Positions 24,208-33,127 of a stretch of DNA of 43,440 nt are shown here, piece by piece. The notes beneath the pieces were generated by a model. That model did no database searches and had not been told where the DNA came from. It saw nothing but the letters and a program-made list of their open reading frames with translations. The translations under genes were made by a program, and so were the position numbers. How positions within the stretch are numbered: position 1 is the first letter of the stretch; each line of letters opens with the position of its first letter. The DNA is from Bacteroidales bacterium GP1 (GTDB lineage: Bacteria > Bacteroidota > Bacteroidia > Bacteroidales > Muribaculaceae). The DNA lies in contig DAAI01000040.1 of assembly GCA_001701105.1 (NCBI GenBank), positions 9,634 to 53,073 on the forward strand, written 5' to 3'.

Positions 24208-24240
24208 AGTTGGAGGGTATGAAGAATTGAAAAAAATTAG

Positions 24241-24248
24241 TAATTTTG
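24241..24248 (+). promoter_or_regulatory. -7 element for the DUF4293 gene
   Basis: TAATTTTG on the plus strand, 70 bases before the ATG; the -33 element is not clear. Confidence 0.4.
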
Positions 24249-24317
24249 TAATTCAATTCGCATTTCTTAAATGAAATGCGGCTATGATCATATGATAATA
24301 ACAAAAACGATTAAGAT

Positions 24318-24791
24318 ATGGTGATTCAGAGATGGCAGTCGGTATTATTACTGTGCGCGGTGATAATGATGGTATGTTTTTCATTTCTGTCCTTAGGACA
24401 GATTCAGATGCCGGAATATACGTTGAATTTCACGGCTTTAGGCTTTAGGATAGAAGGAGAGGCAACCGCAGGGGGGCCTGCCGGATGGATCACGTATACC
24501 TGGCCGCTGTTCATTATCTCACTTATAGCTATGATATTGCCGGCGATAACTATCTTTTGTTATAAAAATCTGAAACTCCAAAAAAGATTATGCCTGATAG
24601 AATTGGTATTGATCGTCGGCGTAATCGGATGTGGGTGTGTATATGGCTACCGAACATTCGCTCCAGATTATTCAGTGAGCTGGTCGTCGTTGGCTCTTGC
24701 TCCTGTAATAGCATTTCTTGCCGATCTGTTCGCCTACCAACGCATATGCGCTGACGCACGATTGCTACGAGAGGCAGACCGGATTCGCTAA
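24318..24791 (+). CDS. DUF4293-family membrane protein
   Basis: 157 residues with four predicted membrane spans (about residues 5-25, 52-75, 83-105 and 115-137) and a basic, cytoplasmic-looking tail. The opening VIQRWQSVLLLCAVIMM matches the start of the Bacteroidetes-specific DUF4293 family. The biochemical function is unknown. It lies 71 bases upstream of proS on the same strand and may share its transcript. Confidence 0.8.
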   Translation: MVIQRWQSVLLLCAVIMMVCFSFLSLGQIQMPEYTLNFTALGFRIEGEATAGGPAGWITYTWPLFIISLIAMILPAITIFCYKNLKLQKRLCLIELVLIVGVIGCGCVYGYRTFAPDYSVSWSSLALAPVIAFLADLFAYQRICADARLLREADRIR

Positions 24792-24862
24792 AGATAATTA
24801 TTCTAAGATTTACATCATTGGCTGTAATGCCGAATTAAATAGGGGAGGGGGGAAATAAGAAT

Positions 24863-26344
24863 ATGGCTAAAGAATTAAAGAACTTCACTAAGCGCGCGGA
24901 TAATTATTCGCAATGGTATAACGAACTCGTAATAAAGGCAGACCTGGCCGAGCAATCGGCAGTGCGCGGATGTATGGTGATCAAACCGTATGGCTATGCT
25001 ATATGGGAAAAGATGCAACGGCAACTTGACGATATGTTTAAGGCTACAGGCCATCAGAATGCCTACTTCCCCCTCCTGATTCCTAAATCATTCCTAAGTC
25101 GTGAGGCAGAGCATGTGGAAGGTTTTGCTAAAGAATGCGCTGTAGTGACTCATCATCGTCTGATGAATGATCCTAACGGCAATGGTGTGGTGGTGGATCC
25201 GGAAGCAAAATTGGATGAAGAACTCATAATTCGTCCTACATCCGAGACAATAATATGGAACACATATAAAAACTGGATACATTCTTACCGGGATCTTCCT
25301 ATACTCGTTAATCAGTGGGCAAATGTGATGCGCTGGGAAATGCGTACCAGGATGTTCCTGCGTACGGCAGAGTTCCTGTGGCAAGAAGGGCATACCGCGC
25401 ATGCCACTAAAGAGGAAGCAGAGACCGAGGCCAGGAAAATGCTTGATGTATATGCGGAATTCGCCGAGAAGTACATGGCTGTTCCGGTAATAAAAGGAGT
25501 AAAATCCGAGAACGAGCGATTTGCCGGAGCAATCGATACCTTTACTATCGAGGCCATGATGCAAGATGGGAAGGCTCTCCAGTCGGGTACATCGCACTTC
25601 CTTGGTCAGAACTTTGCCAAGGCGTTCGACGTGACCTTTATGAATAAGGAGAATAAACCGGAGTATGTATGGGCAACATCTTGGGGCGTCTCCACGAGAT
25701 TGATGGGTGCGTTGATTATGACCCATAGCGATGATAACGGTCTTGTCCTTCCTCCAAAGCTGGCACCGATTCAGGTAGTCATCGTGCCCATATATAAGAC
25801 AGATTCCGATTTGCAGGAGATTTCGGATAAAGTAAAGCCTATCGTAGAGAAATTGCAGTCGAGAGGGATAAGTGTGAAGTATGATGATGCCGACAACAAA
25901 CGTCCCGGTTTTAAATTCGCCGATTACGAAGTGAAGGGCGTGCCAATCCGCCTTGCCATAGGCAAACGCGATATAGAGCAAGGCACTGTTGAGCTAATGC
26001 GCAGGGATACTCTCGAAAAGGAAGTGCTTCCTCTCAAAGGAATCGAGGAGCATATTGTTAAGGAGTTGGATGATATTCAGGAAGCTCTGTTAAAGCGTGC
26101 TCTTGAAAATCGCATGAAGCGCACCATCACTGTAGATACCTATGAAGAATTTAAAGAAAAAATCGAGGATGGAGTCTTTATAATGGCTCATTGGGATGGC
26201 ACTCCTGAAACGGAAGCAAAAATAAAAGAAGAAACGAAAGCAACTATACGATGCATTCCGTTCGATGGAGATACAACTCCGGGAGTATGCATGGTGACCG
26301 GGCGTCCTTCAGCTCGCCGCGTACTGTTTGCGCGTGCGTATTGA
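24863..26344 (+). CDS. proS: prolyl-tRNA synthetase (short, type 3)
   Basis: 493 residues. It is a class II synthetase charging tRNA-Pro with proline. The length, the absence of the inserted editing domain and segments such as DNYSQWYNELVIKADLAEQS and GCMVIKPYGYAIWEKMQ mark the archaeal/eukaryote-like ProS group. The motif 2 region is RWEMRTRMFLRTAEFLWQEG; the anticodon-binding domain begins near IQVVIVPIY. The C-terminal zinc-binding-like extension ends VTGRPSARRVLFARAY. A strong terminator follows. Confidence 0.96.
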   Translation: MAKELKNFTKRADNYSQWYNELVIKADLAEQSAVRGCMVIKPYGYAIWEKMQRQLDDMFKATGHQNAYFPLLIPKSFLSREAEHVEGFAKECAVVTHHRLMNDPNGNGVVVDPEAKLDEELIIRPTSETIIWNTYKNWIHSYRDLPILVNQWANVMRWEMRTRMFLRTAEFLWQEGHTAHATKEEAETEARKMLDVYAEFAEKYMAVPVIKGVKSENERFAGAIDTFTIEAMMQDGKALQSGTSHFLGQNFAKAFDVTFMNKENKPEYVWATSWGVSTRLMGALIMTHSDDNGLVLPPKLAPIQVVIVPIYKTDSDLQEISDKVKPIVEKLQSRGISVKYDDADNKRPGFKFADYEVKGVPIRLAIGKRDIEQGTVELMRRDTLEKEVLPLKGIEEHIVKELDDIQEALLKRALENRMKRTITVDTYEEFKEKIEDGVFIMAHWDGTPETEAKIKEETKATIRCIPFDGDTTPGVCMVTGRPSARRVLFARAY

Positions 26345-26358
26345 TGTCTAAAATTTTA

Positions 26359-26401
26359 TCCTTCTTGATTCATCTTATTGGAATCAAGAAGGAACTTTTT
26401 T
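26359..26401 (+). terminator. rho-independent terminator of proS
   Basis: A 13-bp perfect stem (26359-26371 with 26381-26393), 9-base loop, followed by six T (26396-26401). Confidence 0.9.
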
Positions 26402-26438
26402 AATCTATAAAACCATAGAGCATTTTCTATCCATTAAT

Positions 26439-28625
26439 ATGAAGAAACTGACGATAACGGGAATAGCTGTGACAACAATGTTGGTATCCCTTCCTTCCAC
26501 GGCATATGGTCTGGACGTTGAAGACTACTGCACACCCTCTCAGACAGCTCCCAAAAAAGTGCAAACTCCAATGCCTCTCAATGATGGCTTAACCTATTCG
26601 GCCGTGTCGGCGGATGGCAAAAGTATAGAAGTCTACAGCTATAAGAGTGGTGAGAAAGTCTCAACCCTCTTCTCTGTTGATTCCCAGAAAGGGGATGTTA
26701 AGATCGACAGTTTCGACGGATACACGATCTCTGAAACAGAACGGCAGATATTATTATGGAATGATGTGCAGAAGATCTATCGCCGATCATTTACCGCAGA
26801 ATACTATGTCTACGACATAGCACGGGGTACTATGAAGAAGGTGTCTGAGAGCGGTCCCCAGCGTGGAGCCACATTAAGCCATGATGGAAAATGCGTTGCC
26901 TATGTACGAGATAATAATATATTTATCTCTAACATTGAATATGATTCGGATAAGCAGATCACTAACGACGGAAACGTGAACAACATTATTAATGGTGTTC
27001 CCGACTGGGCTTACGAGGAAGAATTTGGAATGGAGACTGCCATGCGCTGGAGCAGCGATGACAACATATTGGCATTCATTAAATTCAACGAATCGGAAGT
27101 TCCGGTTTATCGATTTGATAAATATAAGTCGTTCTGCGAGTCAGATCCCCTTTCCGATCCCTATCCCGAACAATACTCCTACAAATATCCTTTGGCAGGT
27201 TATCCTAATTCTGTCGTGGAAGTTTATGCCTACAATGTCGATAATCGCACGACAAAGAAAATGGATATTGAAATAGGAATTGATTACATACCTGACTTCG
27301 CTTTCGATGGAATTGGTAAAAATCTCATGGTGATGGTGCTCAACAGGGATCAGAATAATCTTCGCTTATATAAAGTTAATCCCGGAAGCACTGTGGCGAG
27401 ACTTGTATTAAATGAGAAGAATGAGGCTTGGTTGAGCCCGTCGGCCTATCAGATGGTGAAATATGGAGAGGCAAGTTTCATAATCGGAAGCGAGAGGTCG
27501 GGCTATCGCCATCTTTATGAGTACGATTATAATGGCACGCTTCTGAAGACATTGACAAAGGGAGAATGGAACGTTACGGCATATTATGGTAAAAATCCAA
27601 AGACAGGTGTTCATTATGTACAGACCACAATGCTTGGTTCAATCAACAGGAATATTGCATCCGTTGGCCAGAAGGGGGATGTTAAATTGTTGAGCGGAAT
27701 CGAGGGCACGGAATCAGCATGGTTCAGTAAAAATCTGGAATATTATCTACGGTCGTATAGCAACGTTCATCAACCCCCGATTTATTCCCTATGCACTGCA
27801 GCAGGAAAAGAATTGAAGGTTATAGAGGATAACGCGGAATATAAGGCCAAGTATATCAATGCGCCAAAGAAGGAGCTATTACGAGTGCCCAACGCAGCAG
27901 ACGAAATGATGGAGGCATATGTGATAAAACCGGTAGATTTTAACCCAGATCGTCGGTATCCTCTGATAATGTATCAATACAATGGACCTGATTCTCAACA
28001 GGTGTTGAATTCATGGCACATGGAAGGAGTTTATTATCTTGCATCTGCAGGATATGTAGTTGCTTGCGTTGATGGTCGTGGCACCGGTAATAGGTCGCGC
28101 AAATGGGCGGAATGTGTTTATCGCCAGTTAGGCAAATATGAGACGGAAGATCAATTGGCAGGTGCGAAATGGTTTGCCTCGCAGCCGTATGTGGATGCCA
28201 CCCGCACCGCCTGCTTCGGATGGAGCTATGGAGGATATATGACACTGATGGAACTAACTGATCCTTCCTGCCCGTTTAAGGCCGGTGTTGCGATGGCTCC
28301 GGTAACTGATTGGAAGTTCTATGATTCGATATATACCGAAAGATATATGTCGACCCCCCAGCAGAATCAATCCGGATATGAAAAGGCATCGGCATTTCCA
28401 AGGACCCAAAATCTCAAAAGCAGATTATTGATAATGTCGGGCACGAGTGATGACAACGTTCATTTCTATAATACCCTTAAGTATACATCCAAACTGAATT
28501 TTGAAGGGAAGGTTTTCGATATGATGGCGTTGACCGGGTTTGAGCATAGTCTCCCGATGTGCAATGCGCGGGCGATGTTATTCAAGAAAATCTCTGATTT
28601 CTTAAACACACAACTAGGCCGTTAG
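26439..28625 (+). CDS. dipeptidyl peptidase IV (S9B serine peptidase)
   Basis: 728 residues. A signal peptide of about 24 residues precedes an N-terminal beta-propeller with the DPP4 signature DWAYEEEFGMETAMRWSSDD and NESEVPVYRFDKY (substrate N-terminus-binding Glu pair in YEEEFG). The C-terminal alpha/beta-hydrolase domain has Ser596 in GWSYGG, Asp671 in SGTSDDNVHF and His703 in GFEHS. It releases X-Pro or X-Ala dipeptides from peptide N-termini, probably in the periplasm. All catalytic residues are present. It follows the proS terminator, so it must have its own promoter, but no consensus box was found in the 94-base gap. Confidence 0.93.
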   Translation: MKKLTITGIAVTTMLVSLPSTAYGLDVEDYCTPSQTAPKKVQTPMPLNDGLTYSAVSADGKSIEVYSYKSGEKVSTLFSVDSQKGDVKIDSFDGYTISETERQILLWNDVQKIYRRSFTAEYYVYDIARGTMKKVSESGPQRGATLSHDGKCVAYVRDNNIFISNIEYDSDKQITNDGNVNNIINGVPDWAYEEEFGMETAMRWSSDDNILAFIKFNESEVPVYRFDKYKSFCESDPLSDPYPEQYSYKYPLAGYPNSVVEVYAYNVDNRTTKKMDIEIGIDYIPDFAFDGIGKNLMVMVLNRDQNNLRLYKVNPGSTVARLVLNEKNEAWLSPSAYQMVKYGEASFIIGSERSGYRHLYEYDYNGTLLKTLTKGEWNVTAYYGKNPKTGVHYVQTTMLGSINRNIASVGQKGDVKLLSGIEGTESAWFSKNLEYYLRSYSNVHQPPIYSLCTAAGKELKVIEDNAEYKAKYINAPKKELLRVPNAADEMMEAYVIKPVDFNPDRRYPLIMYQYNGPDSQQVLNSWHMEGVYYLASAGYVVACVDGRGTGNRSRKWAECVYRQLGKYETEDQLAGAKWFASQPYVDATRTACFGWSYGGYMTLMELTDPSCPFKAGVAMAPVTDWKFYDSIYTERYMSTPQQNQSGYEKASAFPRTQNLKSRLLIMSGTSDDNVHFYNTLKYTSKLNFEGKVFDMMALTGFEHSLPMCNARAMLFKKISDFLNTQLGR

Positions 28626-28831
28626 CAACATATAGGGATAACAGGAGCTGGATTGCTACTGAAAAAAAGATATTATATTGAAAAATTTAATTTATCCGGA
28701 ACAGAATCGGTGATTAATTGTTATATAGATAGAGACATCCATTCGAGCTAACTGATATTTTCGGTTAAGAATTCTTAGATGCCTGAAAATCAATAAAGCA
28801 GTTAATGCTGAAATGAAATGATGCAATATCA

Positions 28832-30181
28832 ATGGAGGATCTGGTAAAGGTAAATGGCAAGCAACTGCTGGCTTTTTGGAAGAATCTTTCCGTAGGCTTG
28901 GCAGTATTGATAGGGGTTATACTCCTGTCAAAGGTATTGCCGCATTATTTTTCCCCGGTTATTGCCTTGATTGGAGCCGCATTCTTATACACGATGATTT
29001 ATAATAATCGTCTTAAGAAATTAAATGCGTGCATCGTAATCCCTTATGCTCTGTTTTATTGTATCATTGCATATTCCATCATTTCAATAGTCTTAAATAT
29101 ATTATATATTTGGGATATTATTGATCTACCGATAACGCTCACATTTTTCCAGCATCCATATATTCCGCCGTTACTTCTTGATCCTATCTGTGCACTGACA
29201 TTATTCTTTTTCTATTTCAGGAAGAATAATCTGAAGATATGCGTAGATTGTAAATTCGTAAAGGGGCTATCAATCGACAGGGGCAGACTGGGCCAGATAT
29301 TGCACAGAGAATCGAAGTTACAGTTGCTTAATCTAATGATAGTATTCTGGGTGCTTACGGTGCTTGTATGGGGTTATTATCTTATAATGTTTGATACTTC
29401 CTCTACCATCAATAGCAGGGACGCCTATATGTTCTTTTGGCTCAATCTCCTTGTGCTGATACTTGACGAACTATACTTCGCAGCAAGATATTATAATATC
29501 TATCTTGATCTGAAAGAAAATGGCGACATTATCTCGGAAGAGGAATTAAAAGATATGACTGCAAAAACATATCTTCGTTTTTACGTGGTATGTGGAGATT
29601 CCATATATCTGAATCCAAATATTCCCGATCCAAAGATGCCCTATCACAATATCATTGACACTCCTTTTATAACGAAGCGAAATGCCAATGGAATAGAGGT
29701 GAGCGAAGTGAAAAGCATTATAGGAAGGATGACTGATGTGAAGGACGGAAAGCTGCGTTTCTTCTTCGGACGCAGGAATCCGGATCTTAACAATCATTCC
29801 ATCCTTAGGTATTTCTATTTTTTGGATGGAAAACCATCAGACTATCCTGAATTACGCGTAGCCGGAGAATGGATTGAATTTAATAGATTAAAGACAATAT
29901 ACACTCAGAGTCCTACTATGATGGCACCAAAACTCCTTGGTGACATATCGAGAATGACAACAATCATTCTTACTCAAAAGATTTTTGACAGTAAAGGGTT
30001 CAGGAAGGTTAAGGTAAAATCATATCAACCGACCTATAATCTTGATGAAGTCAGGGAGAAGGATTATGATTTCCAAGACGACAAGTGGATAAAAATTTCA
30101 ATGTTCAATTCCGATTCAAAGGGCTTCTATATGCGAAGAATCTGGAAGAAGATGATACGGGGAAATGCTGATTTGCCCTGA
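28832..30181 (+). CDS. unrecognised multi-span membrane protein with soluble C-terminus
   Basis: 449 residues, family not recognised. The N-terminal half has about six hydrophobic spans (roughly residues 17-35, 38-58, 62-95, 105-130, 165-190 and 200-220). The C-terminal half (about 240-449) is soluble and alpha/beta, with segments such as RFYVVCGDSIYLNPNIPD and GRRNPDLNNHSILRYFYFLD, and a positively charged end. There is no signal peptide. The 3' end comes seven bases before the preferred miaA start, suggesting co-transcription. Bases and codon use look native. No function is proposed. Confidence 0.75.
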   Translation: MEDLVKVNGKQLLAFWKNLSVGLAVLIGVILLSKVLPHYFSPVIALIGAAFLYTMIYNNRLKKLNACIVIPYALFYCIIAYSIISIVLNILYIWDIIDLPITLTFFQHPYIPPLLLDPICALTLFFFYFRKNNLKICVDCKFVKGLSIDRGRLGQILHRESKLQLLNLMIVFWVLTVLVWGYYLIMFDTSSTINSRDAYMFFWLNLLVLILDELYFAARYYNIYLDLKENGDIISEEELKDMTAKTYLRFYVVCGDSIYLNPNIPDPKMPYHNIIDTPFITKRNANGIEVSEVKSIIGRMTDVKDGKLRFFFGRRNPDLNNHSILRYFYFLDGKPSDYPELRVAGEWIEFNRLKTIYTQSPTMMAPKLLGDISRMTTIILTQKIFDSKGFRKVKVKSYQPTYNLDEVREKDYDFQDDKWIKISMFNSDSKGFYMRRIWKKMIRGNADLP

Positions 30182-30188
30182 TATCCCG

Positions 30189-31130
30189 ATGAAGCAGGAA
30201 TTAATCCAACATAAAAGTATAGCCATAATCGGACCGACAGCTTGCGGAAAAACGCGTCGTGCTGTTGAGATTGCGCGTGAATTCAATGGTGAAATTTTGT
30301 CGGCAGATTCGCGTCAGGTTTATCGGCGAATGGACATCGGGACGGGTAAGGATTTAAACGAATATGCTGAGATTCCATATCATTTGATTGATATTTGTGA
30401 ACCCGGAACGAAATATAATCTTTATCAATATCTCAGAGATTTTAGAGCTGCATATGATGGGGTAGCAAGACGGGGCAGATTACCCGTAATATGCGGAGGG
30501 TCGGGAATGTACGTTGAGAATGCCCTGGCCGGTGTTTATCTCCCGGAAGTGCCGGAAAATCAATCATTACGCAATTCTTTGAAAGATAAGACTCTCGAAG
30601 AATTAACCTCTATCCTAAAGAAATTCAAGACTCTTCATAACACTACCGATGTTGATACGTCTGCACGTGCAATACGTGCAATAGAAATACAGGAATATTA
30701 TCGTGACCATCCTGATGCAGCAGCAATGGCCGACATCAGGACCGCCCAACCTCTTGATTGCATTATAATAGGGCTTGACATCTCAAGGGAGCAAAGACGT
30801 AAAAGGATATCTTGTCGACTTGAAGACCGTCTTGCCGCAGGAATGATTGAAGAAATAAATGAGTTGCTCGATTCGGGACTATCGGCCGATGACTTGATTT
30901 ATTATGGGCTTGAATACAAGTTTGTGACACTCTATGTGACTGGGCAACTTTCACGGCAAGAAATGCAAAGGCAATTGGAAATAGCGATTCATCAATTTGC
31001 CAAGCGCCAGATGACATGGTTCCGGGGAATGGAGCGGAGAGGATTCAGGATATTGTGGGTTCCTTACGACATCAGTTCCCATGAATTGTTGCAAATAGTG
31101 GAAGAAAACATCAGCAGTGTTAAACCCTAA
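30189..31130 (+). CDS. miaA: tRNA dimethylallyltransferase, MiaA2-type
   Basis: 313 residues from the ATG at 30189; an ATG at 30165 overlapping the upstream gene is also open. The P-loop IGPTACGKTRRAVEIA, SADSRQVYRRMDIGTGKD and IPYHLIDICEPG identify MiaA, which adds a dimethylallyl group to A37 of tRNAs reading UNN codons. The C-terminal segment reads YYGLEYKFVTLYVTGQL where classical MiaA has a GYKE motif; AKRQMTWFR is retained. That form matches the second MiaA copy (MiaA2) known in Bacteroides. A canonical copy elsewhere in the genome is likely, and the exact tRNA targets of this copy are unknown. Confidence 0.88.
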   Translation: MKQELIQHKSIAIIGPTACGKTRRAVEIAREFNGEILSADSRQVYRRMDIGTGKDLNEYAEIPYHLIDICEPGTKYNLYQYLRDFRAAYDGVARRGRLPVICGGSGMYVENALAGVYLPEVPENQSLRNSLKDKTLEELTSILKKFKTLHNTTDVDTSARAIRAIEIQEYYRDHPDAAAMADIRTAQPLDCIIIGLDISREQRRKRISCRLEDRLAAGMIEEINELLDSGLSADDLIYYGLEYKFVTLYVTGQLSRQEMQRQLEIAIHQFAKRQMTWFRGMERRGFRILWVPYDISSHELLQIVEENISSVKP

Positions 31131-31142
31131 ATTGTCAATAAA

Positions 31143-31179
31143 TTACACTCCATCGGCTGTGGATACCGACGGAGTGTAA
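31143..31179. terminator. hairpin between miaA and the GH13 gene
   Basis: A 14-bp stem (31143-31156 with 31166-31179, one mismatch) with a 9-base loop lies between convergent genes. It has no strong T run, so it probably serves both directions weakly. Confidence 0.55.
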
Positions 31180-31205
31180 GAAGATGTAGAATTGATTATT
31201 CCGGA

Positions 31206-33077
31206 TTAAAAATTCTGAAGTATCATTGTTTGCCTCGGGGCAAAAGTCATTTCTTTTTCTATTATTATATCCGTATCGGAGACAATATCGTGCATTATTG
31301 AACCATAGGGTAATACCTCGAGAGTGCGATCCATTGTGACGGTCAGCGGCGAATCATTTCCATTCAACAGGACAACGACCTTTTTATCTCCCAGAGAACG
31401 TTCATAGGCATAAATGCCATTCTGAGGCATGAAATGCTTAAGGCGACCTTTTGCTATCACTTCATTTGCTTCGCCACGACGCCAATTCAGTAATTTTGAC
31501 AGATAATTCCACGCCTCATTCTGTAGATCTGTGCGCCCTTCTTTTGTGAAAGCGTTTACCTTATCACCGGGGAAGCCACCGGGCATATCCAGCCGGACAA
31601 ATCCGTCGCTTCCTTCTTTGGATCCATTCATAAGCAACTCTGTGCCGTAATATATCTGTGGAATTCCACGGGAGGTTAAAAGAAAAGCCTGTGCCTGCTT
31701 CCATTTTCCGAGATCGGATGGCATCTCAAGGAGGAACCTGTCGGTGTCGTGATTGTCAAGGAATGTTAGAATATGCTGAGGATCCGGATAAATAAAGTCA
31801 TTGGACAAATGGTCGTAAATATTGTTAAGGCCATTCCACGGATCGGTGGCTTCTTCAAAAGCCTTGCGGCCTTTTGTAACGAAGAAGAAATCCATTACTG
31901 TAGGGAGTTCCGGGTCAACAGGATTAATTTTACTGCCCTTTTGCCAGTAGGCTCCGCCAATTTCGTTGCCGTACCAGCATTCACCTACAATGTTGAAATT
32001 TGGATATTCCGCCAGTACAGCCTTATTCCACTCTGCCATTGCATCTTTATCCGCATAAGGGTAAGTGTCCATGCGAATCCCATCGATTTTAGAAGACTCA
32101 ATCCACCATATGGAATTTTGGATCAGATACTTCATAAGGTGAGGGTTTCTCTGATTCAGATCCGGCATGGCCGAAACAAACCATCCGTTGACCGTATGAT
32201 CAAGATCATAATCAGATACGTATGGATCATGAACGGTGGTAAGCCGGAAATTGGTAAGTGTGCTACCGTCCGGATGATTGATCCAATCTTTTGATGGCAT
32301 ATCTTTGAGCCATGGATGTGCGGATCCGGAATGATTGAAAATCATGTCCATCACTACCTTCAGACCCTTTGCATGAGCATCTCTCACGAGAGCATTCCAT
32401 TCTTCGTTGCTTCCGAACCGGGGGTCGATTCGATAATAATTGGTAGTGGCATATCCGTGGTAACTTCCTCCGGGCATATCATTCTCAAGAACCGGACAAG
32501 CCCAAATGGCAGTAACCCCTAAGGAATCTATGTAGTCGAGATGATTACGGATACCCCGCATATCGCCCCCATGTCGTCCGTTAGGGTTTTTACGGTCGGC
32601 CCCAATGGGATAATTGAGTCCGCTCATATCTATTTCATTATCCCCAAGCCCTTTGGCGAACCGGTCCGGCATCAGCAGATAAAGGACATCAGATGCATCA
32701 AAGCCGGTGTATTCTTCCGGCTTCATGTCGCGCGCCTTCAATTCATAAGCGAGTTTCCCTTTCTTACCGTTAAGGGTGTAGGAAAAGTTCAGCGTCCCGG
32801 CTTTTGCTTCGGGAGAAATATTCAGATAGAGGAATTTGTAGTTAGGACTGTCGAGAGCCACCTGATCGAAGATATTTACACCCGGATATTCCAGCTTGAA
32901 ATCCGCATTGGCAATATCAGGGCCTGTTAACATAATCTGAAGCGTATCGTTGGACATTCCTATCCACCAGTATGGCGGTTCAATATTTGTAACCGCGCTT
33001 TTGGATAGTGACTTGGCTCCACAAAGCCATGGTACTCCGGCTGCAAGGCCCGCGAGGAATAATAAAAATTTCTTCAT
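31206..33077 (-). CDS. SusA-like GH13 amylase/neopullulanase
   Basis: 623 residues. A signal peptide (about 1-21) is followed by a beta-sandwich N-terminal cyclomaltodextrinase-type domain (about 28-118). The catalytic barrel follows: DMIFNHSG (region I), nucleophile Asp337 in GIRMDTYPY, acid/base Glu366 in VGECWYG and Asp444 in FLDNHDTDR. The C-terminal beta domain has AYERSLGDKKVVVLLNGND. It hydrolyses alpha-1,4 and perhaps alpha-1,6 glucans in the periplasm. The domain order and length match SusA of Bacteroides. No SusC/SusD genes are near it; feoAB lies upstream, with a 50-base gap and no visible promoter in between. Confidence 0.92.
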   Translation of the reverse strand: MKKFLLFLAGLAAGVPWLCGAKSLSKSAVTNIEPPYWWIGMSNDTLQIMLTGPDIANADFKLEYPGVNIFDQVALDSPNYKFLYLNISPEAKAGTLNFSYTLNGKKGKLAYELKARDMKPEEYTGFDASDVLYLLMPDRFAKGLGDNEIDMSGLNYPIGADRKNPNGRHGGDMRGIRNHLDYIDSLGVTAIWACPVLENDMPGGSYHGYATTNYYRIDPRFGSNEEWNALVRDAHAKGLKVVMDMIFNHSGSAHPWLKDMPSKDWINHPDGSTLTNFRLTTVHDPYVSDYDLDHTVNGWFVSAMPDLNQRNPHLMKYLIQNSIWWIESSKIDGIRMDTYPYADKDAMAEWNKAVLAEYPNFNIVGECWYGNEIGGAYWQKGSKINPVDPELPTVMDFFFVTKGRKAFEEATDPWNGLNNIYDHLSNDFIYPDPQHILTFLDNHDTDRFLLEMPSDLGKWKQAQAFLLTSRGIPQIYYGTELLMNGSKEGSDGFVRLDMPGGFPGDKVNAFTKEGRTDLQNEAWNYLSKLLNWRRGEANEVIAKGRLKHFMPQNGIYAYERSLGDKKVVVLLNGNDSPLTVTMDRTLEVLPYGSIMHDIVSDTDIIIEKEMTFAPRQTMILQNF

Positions 33078-33127
33078 ATTGAATATTATTTGTTTATTAT
33101 TGTTGACTTAATGATGGATTGGCTGGA

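Noticed and set aside
25094..25981. 295-residue open frame antisense to proS
   Set aside because: It mirrors a highly conserved gene in the opposite strand; its Cys/His-rich, low-complexity sequence shows no domain.
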